Part shown: one piece after another, positions 1-8,967 of the stretch | Numbering within the stretch: the stretch's first letter is position 1 | How the letters are laid out: each line of letters opens with the position of its first letter | From: AWTP1-13 sp963840445 | Lineage (GTDB): Bacteria > Pseudomonadota > Alphaproteobacteria > Rhizobiales > Hyphomicrobiaceae | NCBI GenBank assembly: GCA_963840445.1 | Contig: CAWIZC010000032.1 | Location: forward strand, 434,001 to 498,000 | Length of the DNA: 64,000 nucleotides | Direction of reading: 5' to 3' | Notes under the pieces: model-generated | Databases searched by the model: none | Seen by the model: the letters and a program-made list of their open reading frames with translations, nothing else | What the model was told of the DNA's origin: nothing | Position numbers and translations under genes: made by a program

Positions 1-455
1 GAGATGACGAGGCAGCTCCGCTCGTTCTCCTCGCTGGCCTTGTCGAGGGCGGCGTTGAGGAAGGAGCCCGGCACGTAGACCGAGCGGGCCACGCGGCCGG
101 CCACCGGTGCCCGATTGATGTGCACATCGAACACGGACAGGAAGATCGAAATGCGCAGGCGCGGCTCGTCGCCGAGACCGAGCTCGGCCGGCGGGCGCAC
201 CTGCTCGATGGCACTGATGCGGCCGTCGCCGGGGGCGATGATCAACCCGTCGCGCAGCGGCGTGACGCGCGGGGGGTCGCGGAAGAAATAGGCGATGTAG
301 GCCGTGATCAGCACGGCGATCCAGGCCAGCGGCGGCCAGACCAGGAACAACAGCAGGCAGACGCCGGCGCCGATGGCCAGGAACTTGTAGCCATCACTGT
401 GCACGGGCACGATGCTGTCGGTGATCGTGTCGAGCAGGTTATGAGGTTCGGCCAC
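1..455 (-). CDS. psd: Phosphatidylserine decarboxylase (partial, 3' end outside window)
   Basis: Makes phosphatidylethanolamine by decarboxylating phosphatidylserine at the inner membrane. The 151 visible residues start at a GTG (455) and read MAEPHNLLDTI, then a hydrophobic stretch (LLLFLVWPPLAWIAVLITAY) followed by FFRDPPR, the typical N-terminus of the short Psd form. Next come the family motifs FLSVFDVHIN, the GxFLNAALDKASEENER segment and CLVI. The C-terminal LGST-like autocleavage site that makes the pyruvoyl group lies beyond the edge. It is transcribed in the same direction as the DegP-type protease upstream (stop about 50 nt away). Identity is secure; completeness cannot be judged. 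Confidence 0.9.
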   Translation of the reverse strand, partial: MAEPHNLLDTITDSIVPVHSDGYKFLAIGAGVCLLLFLVWPPLAWIAVLITAYIAYFFRDPPRVTPLRDGLIIAPGDGRISAIEQVRPPAELGLGDEPRLRISIFLSVFDVHINRAPVAGRVARSVYVPGSFLNAALDKASEENERSCLVI

Positions 456-503
456 GCGAGCCTCCCGATCCTGTCAGCGGCGCCCCGCCGGCGACGCCCA
501 GCC

Positions 504-2054
504 TCACCGCAGGGGCAGCGCAACAAAGCGCATGTCTCCACCGCCGCCTTCCAGACGCAGCAGCACGGCCTTGCCCCCGGCGTTCTTGACCTTGTCGATG
601 CCCTTGGTGACGTCGTCGATGGAGGCGACGGGCTCCTGGGCGATCTCGACGATGACGTCGCCGGCCTTGACGCCCTTCTCGGCGGCCGGGCTGGCCGGAT
701 CGACCTCGGTGACCACCACGCCCTTCGTGCCGGCATCCAGACTGTACTTGGCGCGCAAATCATCGGTGAGCGGAGCGAGGCCGAGGCCGAACAGCGGTTG
801 ACCGCTCGGCTTGATGCTGCCCTGCTTCTCGGGCTCCTTGCTCTTGCTTTTGCCCTTGTTCTTGGGAGCCTCCTTGCCGCTCAACTTGGCGGGCTCTTCT
901 TCCTCGGCGAGCCGGCCGACGGCCACGCGCACGGTGCGCTTCTGGCCCTTGCGCAGCACCTCTACGTCGACGTCCTTGCCGATCTGGGTTTGCGCTACGA
1001 GGCGCGGCAGGCCGCGCATGGTGGTGACGTCCTTGCCGTCGAACTTGAGGATGATGTCGCCTTCCTGGATGCCGGCCTTCTGGGCCGGGCTGTCCGGCGT
1101 GATGCCGGCCACCAGCGCGCCGGTGTTCTCCTTGACGCCATAGGTCTCGGCAAGGTCGTCGGTCAGCGACTGCACCTTGACGCCGAGCCAGCCGCGGCGC
1201 GTCTCGCCGAACTGGCGCAGCTGATCGACCACCACCACGGCCGTGTCGGATGGCACCGCGAAGCCGATGCCGATCGAGCCGCCGGTCGGAGAGATGATGG
1301 CCGTGTTGATGCCGATCACCTCGCCGTCCATGTTGAACAGCGGACCGCCGGAGTTGCCCTTGTTGATGGCCGCGTCGGTCTGCAGATAGTCGTCGTAGGG
1401 CCCGGAATTGATGTCGCGCTGCTTGGCCGAGATGATGCCGACCGTCACCGAGCCGCCGAGCCCGAACGGGTTGCCGATGGCCATCACCCAGTCGCCGACT
1501 CTGAGCTTGCCGGAGCCGCCGAACGGCACGGAAGCAATCGGCTTCTTCGGGGTAACCTTCAACAGCGCCAGATCGGTCTTGGTGTCCTTGCCGATCACCT
1601 TGTCGACCTTGAGCTTGGTGCCGTCGTGGAAGTTGACGATGATCTCGTCGGCGCCGTCGATCACGTGGTTGTTGGTGACGATGTAGCCTTCCTTGCCGTC
1701 GATCACGAAGCCGGAGCCGAGCGAGGAGACCTTGCGGTCGGACGGCGAGCGGCCGCCCTTGCGGTTGAAGAAGTCCTCGAAGAATTCCTCGAACGGCGCG
1801 CCTTTGGGAACCTTCGGTAGCGGCACGCCTTCCGGTCCCTTTAGCGTCTGGCTGGTGGAGATATTGACGACCGCTTCGATCAGCTTCTCGGCCACCGGCG
1901 CGACGCTGGCGGGCCCACGTGTCTGGGAGCTGGCCGGCGTCAGCATAAAGAGCAGCCCCGTAGCGGCCAGCGTGCCGCGTCGGCAAACCCGCCGCCACCG
2001 GCGGGGTGCACCGGTCAACCTATGCGACGTATCGGATTGCAGGGGCCCGCTCAT
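504..2054 (-). CDS. DegP/HtrA-family periplasmic serine endoprotease
   Basis: A Do-type protease-chaperone that degrades or refolds damaged envelope proteins. From the chosen start (2054, 516 aa) there is a basic N-region and hydrophobic signal segment (LAATGLLFMLTPAS), then a trypsin-like domain with His130 (TNNHVID), Asp161 (TDLALLK) and Ser235 (GNSGGPL). Two PDZ domains follow, at about 290-390 and 425-515, separated by a Lys/Glu-rich linker. An in-frame ATG at 2084 is also possible; 2054 is preferred for its AGGAG nine bases upstream. It lies downstream of hflK-hflC-DUF2065, a common alphaproteobacterial arrangement of membrane quality-control genes. Orthology to DegP rather than DegQ or MucD is not resolved. 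Confidence 0.93.
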   Translation of the reverse strand: MSGPLQSDTSHRLTGAPRRWRRVCRRGTLAATGLLFMLTPASSQTRGPASVAPVAEKLIEAVVNISTSQTLKGPEGVPLPKVPKGAPFEEFFEDFFNRKGGRSPSDRKVSSLGSGFVIDGKEGYIVTNNHVIDGADEIIVNFHDGTKLKVDKVIGKDTKTDLALLKVTPKKPIASVPFGGSGKLRVGDWVMAIGNPFGLGGSVTVGIISAKQRDINSGPYDDYLQTDAAINKGNSGGPLFNMDGEVIGINTAIISPTGGSIGIGFAVPSDTAVVVVDQLRQFGETRRGWLGVKVQSLTDDLAETYGVKENTGALVAGITPDSPAQKAGIQEGDIILKFDGKDVTTMRGLPRLVAQTQIGKDVDVEVLRKGQKRTVRVAVGRLAEEEEPAKLSGKEAPKNKGKSKSKEPEKQGSIKPSGQPLFGLGLAPLTDDLRAKYSLDAGTKGVVVTEVDPASPAAEKGVKAGDVIVEIAQEPVASIDDVTKGIDKVKNAGGKAVLLRLEGGGGDMRFVALPLR

Positions 2055-2284
2055 GGCCAAACTCTCCTGGCGCTTGCTTTGCATTCAAATCCTAGAGTGA
2101 GAACGCTTCAGGTGGAAGCAGTTGGTGCCACCCCCGAGCATAAACCCACCCTACAAACTATAGACGGAACAGGCTTCACTCTCCGGCCGCGATGTCCATT
2201 GTGAGGCTTGCATCATCCGATCCGAGGCGACCCTGCTCCACAAGCCGGACAAGCCCGGCAGCGCGAATGTCAAAATGGCTACCT

Positions 2285-2470
2285 TCAGCCACGCACCAAC
2301 CAGACAATCACTACTCCTACTGCAACCGCCGCTGCGCCGGCCGTACGCAGCGCCTGCTCGGGCATCTGCGACGCCGTCGCCAGCAGTCTGAGGGCCAAAT
2401 GTGGCGCGGATGCCCACAGCAAGCCCTCCAGGACCAGTACGAGCCCGATCGCAACCAGGATGTCGCTCAT
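2285..2470 (-). CDS. DUF2065 small membrane protein
   Basis: A 61-residue protein made almost entirely of two hydrophobic segments (about residues 4-22 and 43-59), with a short polar loop containing the family pattern of small inner-membrane DUF2065 (YjeT-like) proteins: LEGLLWASAP, then MPEQALRTAG. Its ATG overlaps the hflC stop by four bases (2467-2470), so it is almost certainly translated together with hflC. DUF2065 genes commonly sit next to hflC in proteobacteria. The molecular role is unknown; position suggests a link to the HflKC-FtsH complex, which is inference. Confidence 0.8.
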   Translation of the reverse strand: MSDILVAIGLVLVLEGLLWASAPHLALRLLATASQMPEQALRTAGAAAVAVGVVIVWLVRG

Positions 2471-3360
2471 CGCTTCGGCTGGCCAGTCACATTTCCGGTG
2501 CCGGGGTTGGTGAAATACTTGAAGAACTCGCTATCGGGCGACAGCAGCATGCGCGTGTCGCCCGGCTTTATGCCCTGCTCGTAAGCTTGCATCGACCGAT
2601 AGAAGGCAAAGAAATCGGGGTCGCGCGTGTAGGCGTCGGCGAAGATGCGGTTGCGCTCCGCATCGCCCTCGCCGCGCGTCTGCTCGGCGTCGCGAGTGGC
2701 GTCGCCCTTGATGATGGTAACCTCGCGGTCGGCGTTGGCTTTGATGCGGTTGGCAGCACCGGTGCCTTCGGCGCGGAACTCGGCAGCCTCGCGCTGACGC
2801 TCGGCGCGCATGCGGTCGAACACGTTCTTCTGGTTCTGGTCGGGCAGGTCGGCGCGCTTGATGCGCACGTCCACCACCTCGAGGCCGAACTCCTTGCCTT
2901 CGTCGTTGACCTGCTTGGCGATTTGCTTCATCAGCCCCTCGCGCTTGTCACGCACGAGGTCCGTGAAGGTGGCGCTGCCGAGCACGCGCCGCAATGCCGA
3001 TTCGATCACTGGGCTGAGCCGCGAGCGCACGCTGCGCTCGTCGCGCACGGCCTGGTAGAACAGCAGCGGGTCGACGATACGGTAACGCGCGAAGGCGTCG
3101 ACCTTGAGACGCTTCTGGTCGGCGGCGGTCACCTCCTGCTCGGCGGTATCCAGGTCGAGGATGCGCTTGTCGAAGGTGTCGACGGTCTGCACCACCGGGA
3201 TCTTCCAATACAGGCCGGGCTCGGAGATGATGCGCACCGGCTTGCCGAACTCGAGCACGATGGCCTGCTCGTTGACGTGCACGACGAACAGCGCGAAGTA
3301 GGCGGCGGCCGCGATGGCGCCAGCAATCACGACCACGGCGGCGGCGAGGGCTCTCAACAT
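2467..3360 (-). CDS. hflC: HflC, FtsH protease modulator
   Basis: Partner of HflK in the large membrane assembly that surrounds and restrains the FtsH protease. The 297-residue product has one N-terminal membrane anchor (about residues 5-25), then a band-7/SPFH domain starting at VNEQAIVLEFGKPVR and GLYWKIP. A long charged helical region follows (EGLMKQIAKQVNDEGKEFG through EAAEFRAEGTGAANRIKANADRE), ending near FFKYFTNPGTG. The hflK stop and the hflC ATG overlap in a TGATG, showing translational coupling. Length and order match standard HflC. Confidence 0.95.
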   Translation of the reverse strand: MLRALAAAVVVIAGAIAAAAYFALFVVHVNEQAIVLEFGKPVRIISEPGLYWKIPVVQTVDTFDKRILDLDTAEQEVTAADQKRLKVDAFARYRIVDPLLFYQAVRDERSVRSRLSPVIESALRRVLGSATFTDLVRDKREGLMKQIAKQVNDEGKEFGLEVVDVRIKRADLPDQNQKNVFDRMRAERQREAAEFRAEGTGAANRIKANADREVTIIKGDATRDAEQTRGEGDAERNRIFADAYTRDPDFFAFYRSMQAYEQGIKPGDTRMLLSPDSEFFKYFTNPGTGNVTGQPKR

Positions 3361-4460
3361 CAGTTCGCCCCTTCCTTGCGCTTCTGCAGCTGATCGAGCG
3401 GCAGGAACGGCACCACGCCCTGGCCCGACTTGCCGTCGATGATGATCTTGTCGGTGCCGCCCAGCACCCGCTCCATGGTCTCGAGATAGAGACGCTTGCG
3501 TGTCACCTCGGGCGCCTTCTTGTATTCCTCCAGCACCTTGAGGAAGCGCGACGTCTGGCCGGTCGCCTCGGCCACCGTCTGCTCCTTGTAGCCGCGCGCG
3601 CCCTGCAGGATGCGCTCGGCCTCGCCGCGCGCCTCGGGGACCACGCGGCTGGCATAGGCCTGCGCCTCGTTCTGTAGGCGCTCGCGGTCGGCGCGGGCGG
3701 CCTGCACGTCGCGGAACGCGTCGATGACCTGCGTGGGCGGATCGACCTTCTGCAGCCGCACCTCCTCGATGCGGACACCCGACTGATAGGTGTCGAGCAC
3801 ATCCTGCATCAGCTTCTGCACGGCCTGCTCGGTCTGTTGGCGTGCACCGGTCAGGAGCGGCTGGATGTTGGACTGACCGACGACGTCGCGCATGGCGCTC
3901 TCGGCCACTTCCTTCACGGTGACGTCGGGGTTCTGGATATTGAACAGATACTGCTGCGCGTCGCGAATGCGCCAGAAGACGACGAAATCGACATCGACGA
4001 TGTTCTCGTCGCCCGTCAGCATCAGGCTTTCCTCCGGCCGATCGCTGACGCCGCCGGGAAAGCCGCGGCTCGTCATGCCGGAGCGGAAGCCGACCTCGAT
4101 GATGTTCTGCCGGGTGACCTTGGGCAGCCGCACCTCTTCGATCGGATAGGGCAGGCGGAAGTGCAGGCCCGGCGGCTCCTGCCGCGTCGGCTTGCCGAAG
4201 CGCACCACCACGCCGAGCTCATCGGGATTGACGCGGAAGGTGAAGGCATAGAAGGAGACGATGGCCGCCATCACCACGGCGACCAGGAACAGCAGCGAGC
4301 CCGGCACGCCACTGCCGCCCGGCATGACCTGCTTCAGGCGATCCTGGCTGCGCTTGAGCAGTTCCTCCAGGTCCGGCTGATGTGGGCCGCCCGACGGACC
4401 CTGGCCCCAGGGGCCTCCTCCGCCGCCCTTTCGGCCGCCATTCTGACTGCTCCAAGGCAT
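3360..4460 (-). CDS. hflK: HflK, FtsH protease modulator
   Basis: First gene of the hflK-hflC-DUF2065-degP run. The 366-residue product begins with the Gly/Pro-rich cytoplasmic tail typical of HflK (NGGRKGGGGGPWGQGPSGG), then a LEELLKRSQDRLKQ helix, a single membrane segment (about residues 53-74) and an SPFH domain containing NPDELGVVVRFGKPTR, GLHFRLPYPIE and ENIVDVDFVVFWRI. The C-terminal half is a helical coiled region with the conserved DPPTQVIDAFRDVQAARADR. An AAAGG lies ahead of the ATG. The 215 bases upstream, up to folA, hold no gene and probably carry the promoter. Confidence 0.95.
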   Translation of the reverse strand: MPWSSQNGGRKGGGGGPWGQGPSGGPHQPDLEELLKRSQDRLKQVMPGGSGVPGSLLFLVAVVMAAIVSFYAFTFRVNPDELGVVVRFGKPTRQEPPGLHFRLPYPIEEVRLPKVTRQNIIEVGFRSGMTSRGFPGGVSDRPEESLMLTGDENIVDVDFVVFWRIRDAQQYLFNIQNPDVTVKEVAESAMRDVVGQSNIQPLLTGARQQTEQAVQKLMQDVLDTYQSGVRIEEVRLQKVDPPTQVIDAFRDVQAARADRERLQNEAQAYASRVVPEARGEAERILQGARGYKEQTVAEATGQTSRFLKVLEEYKKAPEVTRKRLYLETMERVLGGTDKIIIDGKSGQGVVPFLPLDQLQKRKEGAN

Positions 4461-4675
4461 TCGTTTGCCTTTCCGGTTCTGCTCAGGTCGGGAGTTACAC
4501 GTTCAGCGCGGTGCCCCAGCCTGTCGGCCGGACCCATCGCGTGCCATCAACCACAGTCTCAAGGGGATCCGCGTATTTTCCGTTGCTTATAGGGCACCCT
4601 CCCAGCCTGCGCAAATGAACGAACGGCAATGGGTATATGGGATGCTTCGCGGGCAAAACCATGAGCTGCAAGAGA

Positions 4676-5194
4676 TTAACTCTTGCGCTCCAGCACGATG
4701 AAATCGGCGGGATATTGGTCGCCGGGCCCTTGTTGCATCGGCTCGCGGGCGGTCTCGGCCCATACCGAGGGATCGAACGCTTCGAGGTAGGTGTCGCCAG
4801 GGGGATGGCCGCGCACCAGCGTCAGGTAGATGCGGTCTGCTGACGCAAGGGCAGCCCGGAAGATCTCGGCACCGCCGATCACGACCGCCTCGTCGGCGCC
4901 GCGTTGCACAGCCAGCTGGCGACCAAGGGCAATGGCCTCGGCGATCGTGAAGGCAACCTGCACGCCGGGTGCGGTGAAGGTGCGATCCCGCGTGATGACA
5001 ATGTTGTCGCGGCCGTCCAGCGGTTTGCCGATCGAGACATAGGTCTTCCGCCCCATGATGATCGGCTTGCCCATGGTCGTCTTGCGGAAGCGCTTGAGGT
5101 CGGTCGGCAGCCGCCAGGGCAGCTGGCCGCCTGCGCCGATGACGCCGTTCTCCGCCACGGCCACCGCGAAGGCGACGCGAACCTCGCCCGTCAC
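4676..5194 (-). CDS. folA: Dihydrofolate reductase
   Basis: Reduces dihydrofolate to tetrahydrofolate with NADPH, recycling the product of ThyA. The 172-residue chromosomal-type DHFR has the N-terminal AVAENGVIGAGGQLPWRLPTDLKRFR segment (substrate-binding acidic residue in LPTD), MGRKTYVSIGKPL (NADPH site) and IGGAEIFRAAL. The ATG overlaps the thyA stop (ATGA at 5191-5194), so thyA and folA are one transcription unit in pathway order. Confidence 0.96.
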   Translation of the reverse strand: MTGEVRVAFAVAVAENGVIGAGGQLPWRLPTDLKRFRKTTMGKPIIMGRKTYVSIGKPLDGRDNIVITRDRTFTAPGVQVAFTIAEAIALGRQLAVQRGADEAVVIGGAEIFRAALASADRIYLTLVRGHPPGDTYLEAFDPSVWAETAREPMQQGPGDQYPADFIVLERKS

Positions 5195-6013
5195 ACCGCC
5201 ACCTCGGCCTTGATGTGCGGGTGCGGATCGTAGCCGGTCAGATGGAAATCATCGAACTTGAAGGCGAAGATCGAGCGCACCTCGGGGTTGATCTCCATGC
5301 GCGGCAGCGCGCGCGGGCTGCGTTGCAGTTGCAGCTCGGCCTGCTCCAGGTGATTGAGATAGAGGTGCGCGTCACCCAGGGTGTGGATGAACTCACCCGG
5401 CTTAAGGTGCGTCACCTGCGCCATCATCAGGGTCAGCAGCGCGTAGCTGGCGATGTTGAACGGCACGCCAAGGAACACGTCGGCCGAGCGCTGGTAGAGC
5501 TGGCAGGACAGCCGCCCGTCGGCGACATAGAACTGGAACAGGCAGTGGCAGGGCGCCAGCGCCATATCCGGGATGTCGGCCGGATTCCAGGCGCTGACGA
5601 TCATGCGCCGGCTGTCGGGATTGGTACGCAGCGTCTCCACGACCTCCTGGATCTGGTCGATGGTGCGCCCATGTCCTGTCGAAGACGGGCCTTCGCCCTT
5701 TGGAGCGCCCCAGGAGCGCCACTGCTTGCCGTAGACGGGGCCGAGGTTGCCATCCTCATCGGCCCAATCATCCCAGATGGAAACGCCGTTGGCCTTGAGG
5801 TAGGCGGTGTTGGTGTCGCCGGCGAGGAACCACAGCAGCTCGTGGATGATCGACTTCAGGTGCAGCTTCTTGGTGGTGACGAGCGGGAAGCCTTCGCACA
5901 AGTCGAAGCGCATCTGGTGGCCGAACACGCTGAGGGTGCCCGTGCCGGTCCGGTCCGTCTTGCGCGCACCTTCGCTGCGCACGACGTCGCATCAAGTCCA
6001 AATATTGCTGCAT
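5191..6013 (-). CDS. thyA: Thymidylate synthase (apparent +1 frameshift near 5' end)
   Basis: Converts dUMP to dTMP using methylene-tetrahydrofolate. The main frame (5191-5982) holds DRTGTGTLSVFGHQMRFDL, GPVYGKQWR, NPDSRRMIVSAWNP, the nucleophile motif LAPCHCLFQFYV and LYQRSADVFLG, plus YDPHPHIKAEVAV at the end. The expected N-terminus MQQYLDLMRR is present but in the frame starting at the ATG at 6013; one extra base around 5985 (in CGACGTCG) separates it from VRSEGARKTDRTG. With that base removed the protein is a full-length 273 residues. As given, translation would have to start at a GTG at 5982, losing the first helix. A sequence error is the simplest reading. Confidence 0.93.
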
Positions 6014-6056
6014 GATGATAGTTTAGCGCAATTCTTGCGATCCGGAACGGGGCGAC

Positions 6057-6857
6057 TCAGGTCGGCAGGGGCACGTAGCGCAGCACCAGCACGATCATCG
6101 AGTTGTAGAGCGCATGACAGAAGATGGCGACCCGCAGGCTGCCGGTGCGCCAGAGCAGCCAACAGAAAAACAGGCCGATCATGAACACCTCGGCGATGCC
6201 GAACGCGGTGTAGCTGGCGTGCAGCGCCGTCCAGGCCGCAGTCGAGATCAACGCCGCGCCGAGGAAGCCGAGCCTCGAGCGCGACAGTGCCGACAGCAGG
6301 AAGCCGCGAAACAGCAGCTCCTCCGATAGTGGCGCGCCCACGCCCACCACCAGCAACGCCCACAGCCAGTCCGAGCCGGTCATGAACCCGACGAAGGGCC
6401 GCAGGTCGGTGTACATGTCCGACGGGAACAGGAGATACTGAACGATACTCACGATCACATTGATGGCTGCCAGCAGCAGCAGAGCCACCAGGTACACCCA
6501 GGGTGCGCCGCGCGGACGTTCCAGGGCCAGCACCTGGCTGATGCGGCCGCCACCCAGCGCGCTGAGCACCAGCGTCAGGACCACGACCAGGACCTGCCAG
6601 GCGCCCAATATGAACAGCTCCAGGTTCTGCAGGCTCTCGGGGCGCCACCTGGCGCCCATCGGACTGCCAAGCGCGCCCCCCGCAAGGATGGCAGTACCAA
6701 TGACCAGCAGGGTTGCCAGGGCACCCAACCACGGGCCCCATGGGGTGCGCGTCACATAAGCCGCAGTTCCCCCGAACAATCTGCCGCTTGCACTGGCCTC
6801 AGGCACTGCCAAATCCAACAACTCCCGGTTGCCTATGCTGCGCCCGCAGCCTGTCAT
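6057..6857 (-). CDS. CPBP-family intramembrane metalloprotease
   Basis: A 266-residue multi-spanning membrane protein with about seven hydrophobic segments. It carries the CPBP/CAAX (Abi) signature: a first motif EELLFRG (EExxxR, residues near 165), a second FxxxH-type motif (ALHASYTAFGIAEVF) and a third IFCHALYNS, giving the Glu/His metal ligands. These proteases act in the membrane on unknown substrates; some bacterial members give bacteriocin immunity. It lies behind thyA in the same direction but with its own 3' position, so it is probably a separate unit. No substrate can be named. Confidence 0.85.
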   Translation of the reverse strand: MTGCGRSIGNRELLDLAVPEASASGRLFGGTAAYVTRTPWGPWLGALATLLVIGTAILAGGALGSPMGARWRPESLQNLELFILGAWQVLVVVLTLVLSALGGGRISQVLALERPRGAPWVYLVALLLLAAINVIVSIVQYLLFPSDMYTDLRPFVGFMTGSDWLWALLVVGVGAPLSEELLFRGFLLSALSRSRLGFLGAALISTAAWTALHASYTAFGIAEVFMIGLFFCWLLWRTGSLRVAIFCHALYNSMIVLVLRYVPLPT

Positions 6858-6882
6858 GCTTTTTTTTAACGACGTACCTGCT

Positions 6883-6888
6883 TATATT
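6883..6888 (+). promoter_or_regulatory. Candidate -10 box for tmRNA
   Basis: TATATT lies a few bases before the inferred start of the tmRNA acceptor piece at about 6895. No convincing -35 hexamer is visible in the T-rich stretch just upstream (6861-6867), so this assignment rests on position and AT content. Confidence 0.35.
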
Positions 6889-6894
6889 AGGGGT

Positions 6895-7230
6895 GCCGGA
6901 TTCGTCCGGCTATGGCGATAAATGGACGTCGTAATAAGCCTATCGGACCCGGGGGCAGTACCCGGCGCCTCCACCACATGCCGCTGGCCCACACGGTAGC
7001 GGCGGCATCTGATGGGGGCGAACTAGGATCGACGAGGGTGTAAAGGGCGCGCTTTCGCTCGGCATGATACCACCGTTATCGGGTCAATCAGAATAGTTGC
7101 CAATGACAACTATGCTGAGGCTGCTCTCGCTGCGTAATGCAGTGCGATTAGCCTGAACTTGAAGCCCTGACGCTTAGCCGCGTCAGGCGCGGTTCGGAGG
7201 GCACCGGGCAACAGAAGCCCTCCACTTCCC
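6895..7230 (+). ncRNA. ssrA: Transfer-messenger RNA, circularly permuted two-piece form
   Basis: The gene has the permuted alphaproteobacterial order. The acceptor piece comes first: its T-arm (CCGGG-GGCAGTA-CCCGG, ending 6965) runs into CGCCTCCACCA ending at 6976. A 37-base intervening segment that folds back on itself (ATGCCGCT / AGCGGC) is removed in processing. The coding piece then starts with GGGGGCG at 7014, which pairs with CGCCTCC of the acceptor piece to close a seven-pair stem, followed by the conserved GATCGACGAGG. The tag frame at 7099-7137 reads ANDNYAEAALAA then TAA, the typical alphaproteobacterial degradation tag. Outer ends are approximate. The product rescues stalled ribosomes with SmpB, and the tag is recognised by SspB, encoded next door. 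Confidence 0.95.
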
Positions 7231-7279
7231 TTGCGCCGCAGTCGGGCTAAGGGCGCGATCGAAGGCAGTACGACGACGC

Positions 7280-7915
7280 ATGACGGCCGAGAGGCACATT
7301 GACTACGAAGCCCTGGCACAGGGCGCCATGCGCGGCATCGTCCGCACCGTGCTGGAGCGCGTGGCAAAATCCGGACTTCCCGGCGAGCACCATTTTTATA
7401 TCGCCTTCAATACGGAGGCGCCCGGCGTCGTCATCTCCAAGCGCCTGAAGCAGAAGTATCCCGAGGAAATGACGGTGGTGCTGCAGCACCGCTTCTGGGA
7501 CCTGACCGTGACCGAGGAGCGCTTCGAGGTGAAGCTCACCTTCGACGGCATCCCCGAGCGCCTGTCGGTGCCATTCGCCGCGGTGAAGGTGTTCTTCGAT
7601 CCGAGCGTGCCCTACGGCCTGCAGTTCGAGGAGAGCGAGGCGACAGACGCCTCTGCGCGAGACGGTGCGGCCCTTCGCCCCGGAGAGGGGGCGGAAGCTG
7701 AGGCAGCCAACAAGGGGCCGGTGCGACCGGCGCTGCGCACGGCCGAGAAGAAGCCACGCGCGGTGCGCAAGCCGCGCTTGGAGAAGCCGGCCGACGATCA
7801 GGGCGAGGCATCCGAGCCGAAGGCACCGGCAAAGCCGTCTGCTGCCAACGCCGACACCAGCGCGGCATCGAGCGAACCCAAGGTCGTCAGCCTCGACAAG
7901 TTCCGCAAGAAATAA
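7280..7915 (+). CDS. sspB: SspB, ClpXP adaptor for ssrA-tagged proteins (alpha type)
   Basis: Tethers tmRNA-tagged polypeptides to the ClpXP protease. The 211-residue protein has the folded N-terminal adaptor domain (IDYEALAQGAMRGIVRTVLE, HHFYIAFNTEAPGV, KYPEEMTVVLQHRFWDL, RLSVPFAAVKVFFDPSVPYGLQF). A long Ala/Glu/Pro-rich flexible linker follows, then the short basic C-terminal tail VVSLDKFRKK, which corresponds to the ClpX-docking peptide. It starts about 50 nt after the tmRNA coding piece on the same strand, so the RNA and its adaptor may share transcription. No strong Shine-Dalgarno is visible ahead of the ATG. Confidence 0.93.
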   Translation: MTAERHIDYEALAQGAMRGIVRTVLERVAKSGLPGEHHFYIAFNTEAPGVVISKRLKQKYPEEMTVVLQHRFWDLTVTEERFEVKLTFDGIPERLSVPFAAVKVFFDPSVPYGLQFEESEATDASARDGAALRPGEGAEAEAANKGPVRPALRTAEKKPRAVRKPRLEKPADDQGEASEPKAPAKPSAANADTSAASSEPKVVSLDKFRKK

Positions 7916-7943
7916 CAACCTCCGGCTCCTGACTGAGTTTGTC

Positions 7944-7966
7944 ATGGTCGGGTCTGTCCCGACCAT
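7944..7966 (+). terminator. Hairpin after sspB (dispersed-repeat-like)
   Basis: ATGGTCGGG-TCTGT-CCCGACCAT forms a perfect nine-pair hairpin about 30 nt after the sspB stop. There is no T-run after it. The sequence resembles dispersed intergenic palindromes, so it may be repeat-derived and act on the mRNA 3' end. The rest of 7967-8138 holds no gene that I can support. Confidence 0.4.
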
Positions 7967-8138
7967 CCACGGATCAACTTGCTCAGCAGCGTGAAGATGG
8001 CTGGGTCCTCGGGAACAAGTCCGAGTGCAGGCAAGCCCGAGGGTGACCGGTGGCGCTTGAATTCCGGTTCAACCAAAGCCGTAACGCCGCTAGTAATGCG
8101 ATGCACTGCGAAGCGCCAACTCCCGCACGAGGTGACCC

Positions 8139-8907
8139 ATGCCCCCGATCGGCCTGTTCAAGGGTGAGACAGCCCTGGTCACCGGCTCGGCCTCCAACAT
8201 CGGGCGATCGATTGCCCTGGCACTCGCTGCCGAGGGTGCGAGCGTGCGCTGCGTCGACGTCGATGCCGCGCGCAATGCGACGGTCGCGGAGGAAATCGTC
8301 AAAGCCGGCGGGCGCGCCGAGGCCGTAACGGTCGATCTGTCGACGGCCGACGGCTGGCGGGCGGCGCTGCCGGCAAGCGGGCCGATCCCTTCCATGCTGG
8401 TGCACTCGGCCTCGCCGCCGCGCCGGGAGACCGACGGGGCGCTGTCCGTCACGGAAGCGACCTGGGATGCCATGCAGAACACCAACCTGCGCTCGGGCTT
8501 CTTCCTGGCCCGCGAGCTTGGCCGGCGCATGCGCGATGGCGAGGTCAAAGGCCGCATGCTGTTCATCACCTCGCTGCATGCCGAAACGCCGCGCAACATT
8601 CCCCACTACGCCGCCGCCAAGGCCGGCCAGACCATGGTCGTCAAGGAACTGGCCAGGGCATTGGGTCCTGCCGGCATAAGGGTCAATGCGCTGGCGCCGG
8701 GGGCGGTGCCGGGCGGGGGGTTCAATGCCGCGGCCTTCGATTTTTCGGCCAAGATTCCGCTCGGCCGCCTCGGCAAGCCGGAGGACATGGCCAATATGGC
8801 GGTGGCCCTGCTGTCTGACCGGTTCTCGGGCTATGTGACCGGCACCACGGTGGCCGTGGACGGAGGCATCGCGCTGTACAACTGGATTCCGCTGCCCAAC
8901 CGCCTGA
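8139..8907 (+). CDS. SDR-family oxidoreductase (stop apparently lost by +1 insertion)
   Basis: NAD(P)-dependent short-chain dehydrogenase with the Rossmann start GETALVTGSASNIGRSIALAL, cofactor residue region CVDVDAARN, VHSASPP in place of NNAG, an active-site segment ITSLHAETPRNIPHYAAAKAGQ (Ser, Tyr, Lys), and GIRVNALAPGAV. The C-terminus GYVTGTTVAVDGGIALYNW is where SDRs normally end. The frame stays open through the next gene to 9821. Removing one C from the CCC near 8897 brings in TGA at 8905-8907 and a normal length of about 256 aa, and a terminator-like hairpin lies just behind. I therefore end it at 8907. Substrate unknown. Confidence 0.78.
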
Positions 8908-8967
8908 TTCCAGGTCCATCGAGGGACGTTGCACAAGCGGCGGTGTCCCGCTATAAGGCGCACCAAT

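Noticed and set aside
120..1820. Long plus-strand frame opposite the DegP-type gene
   Set aside because: Shadow of a gene with an intact catalytic triad; Ala/Asp/Gly/His-rich with no motif.
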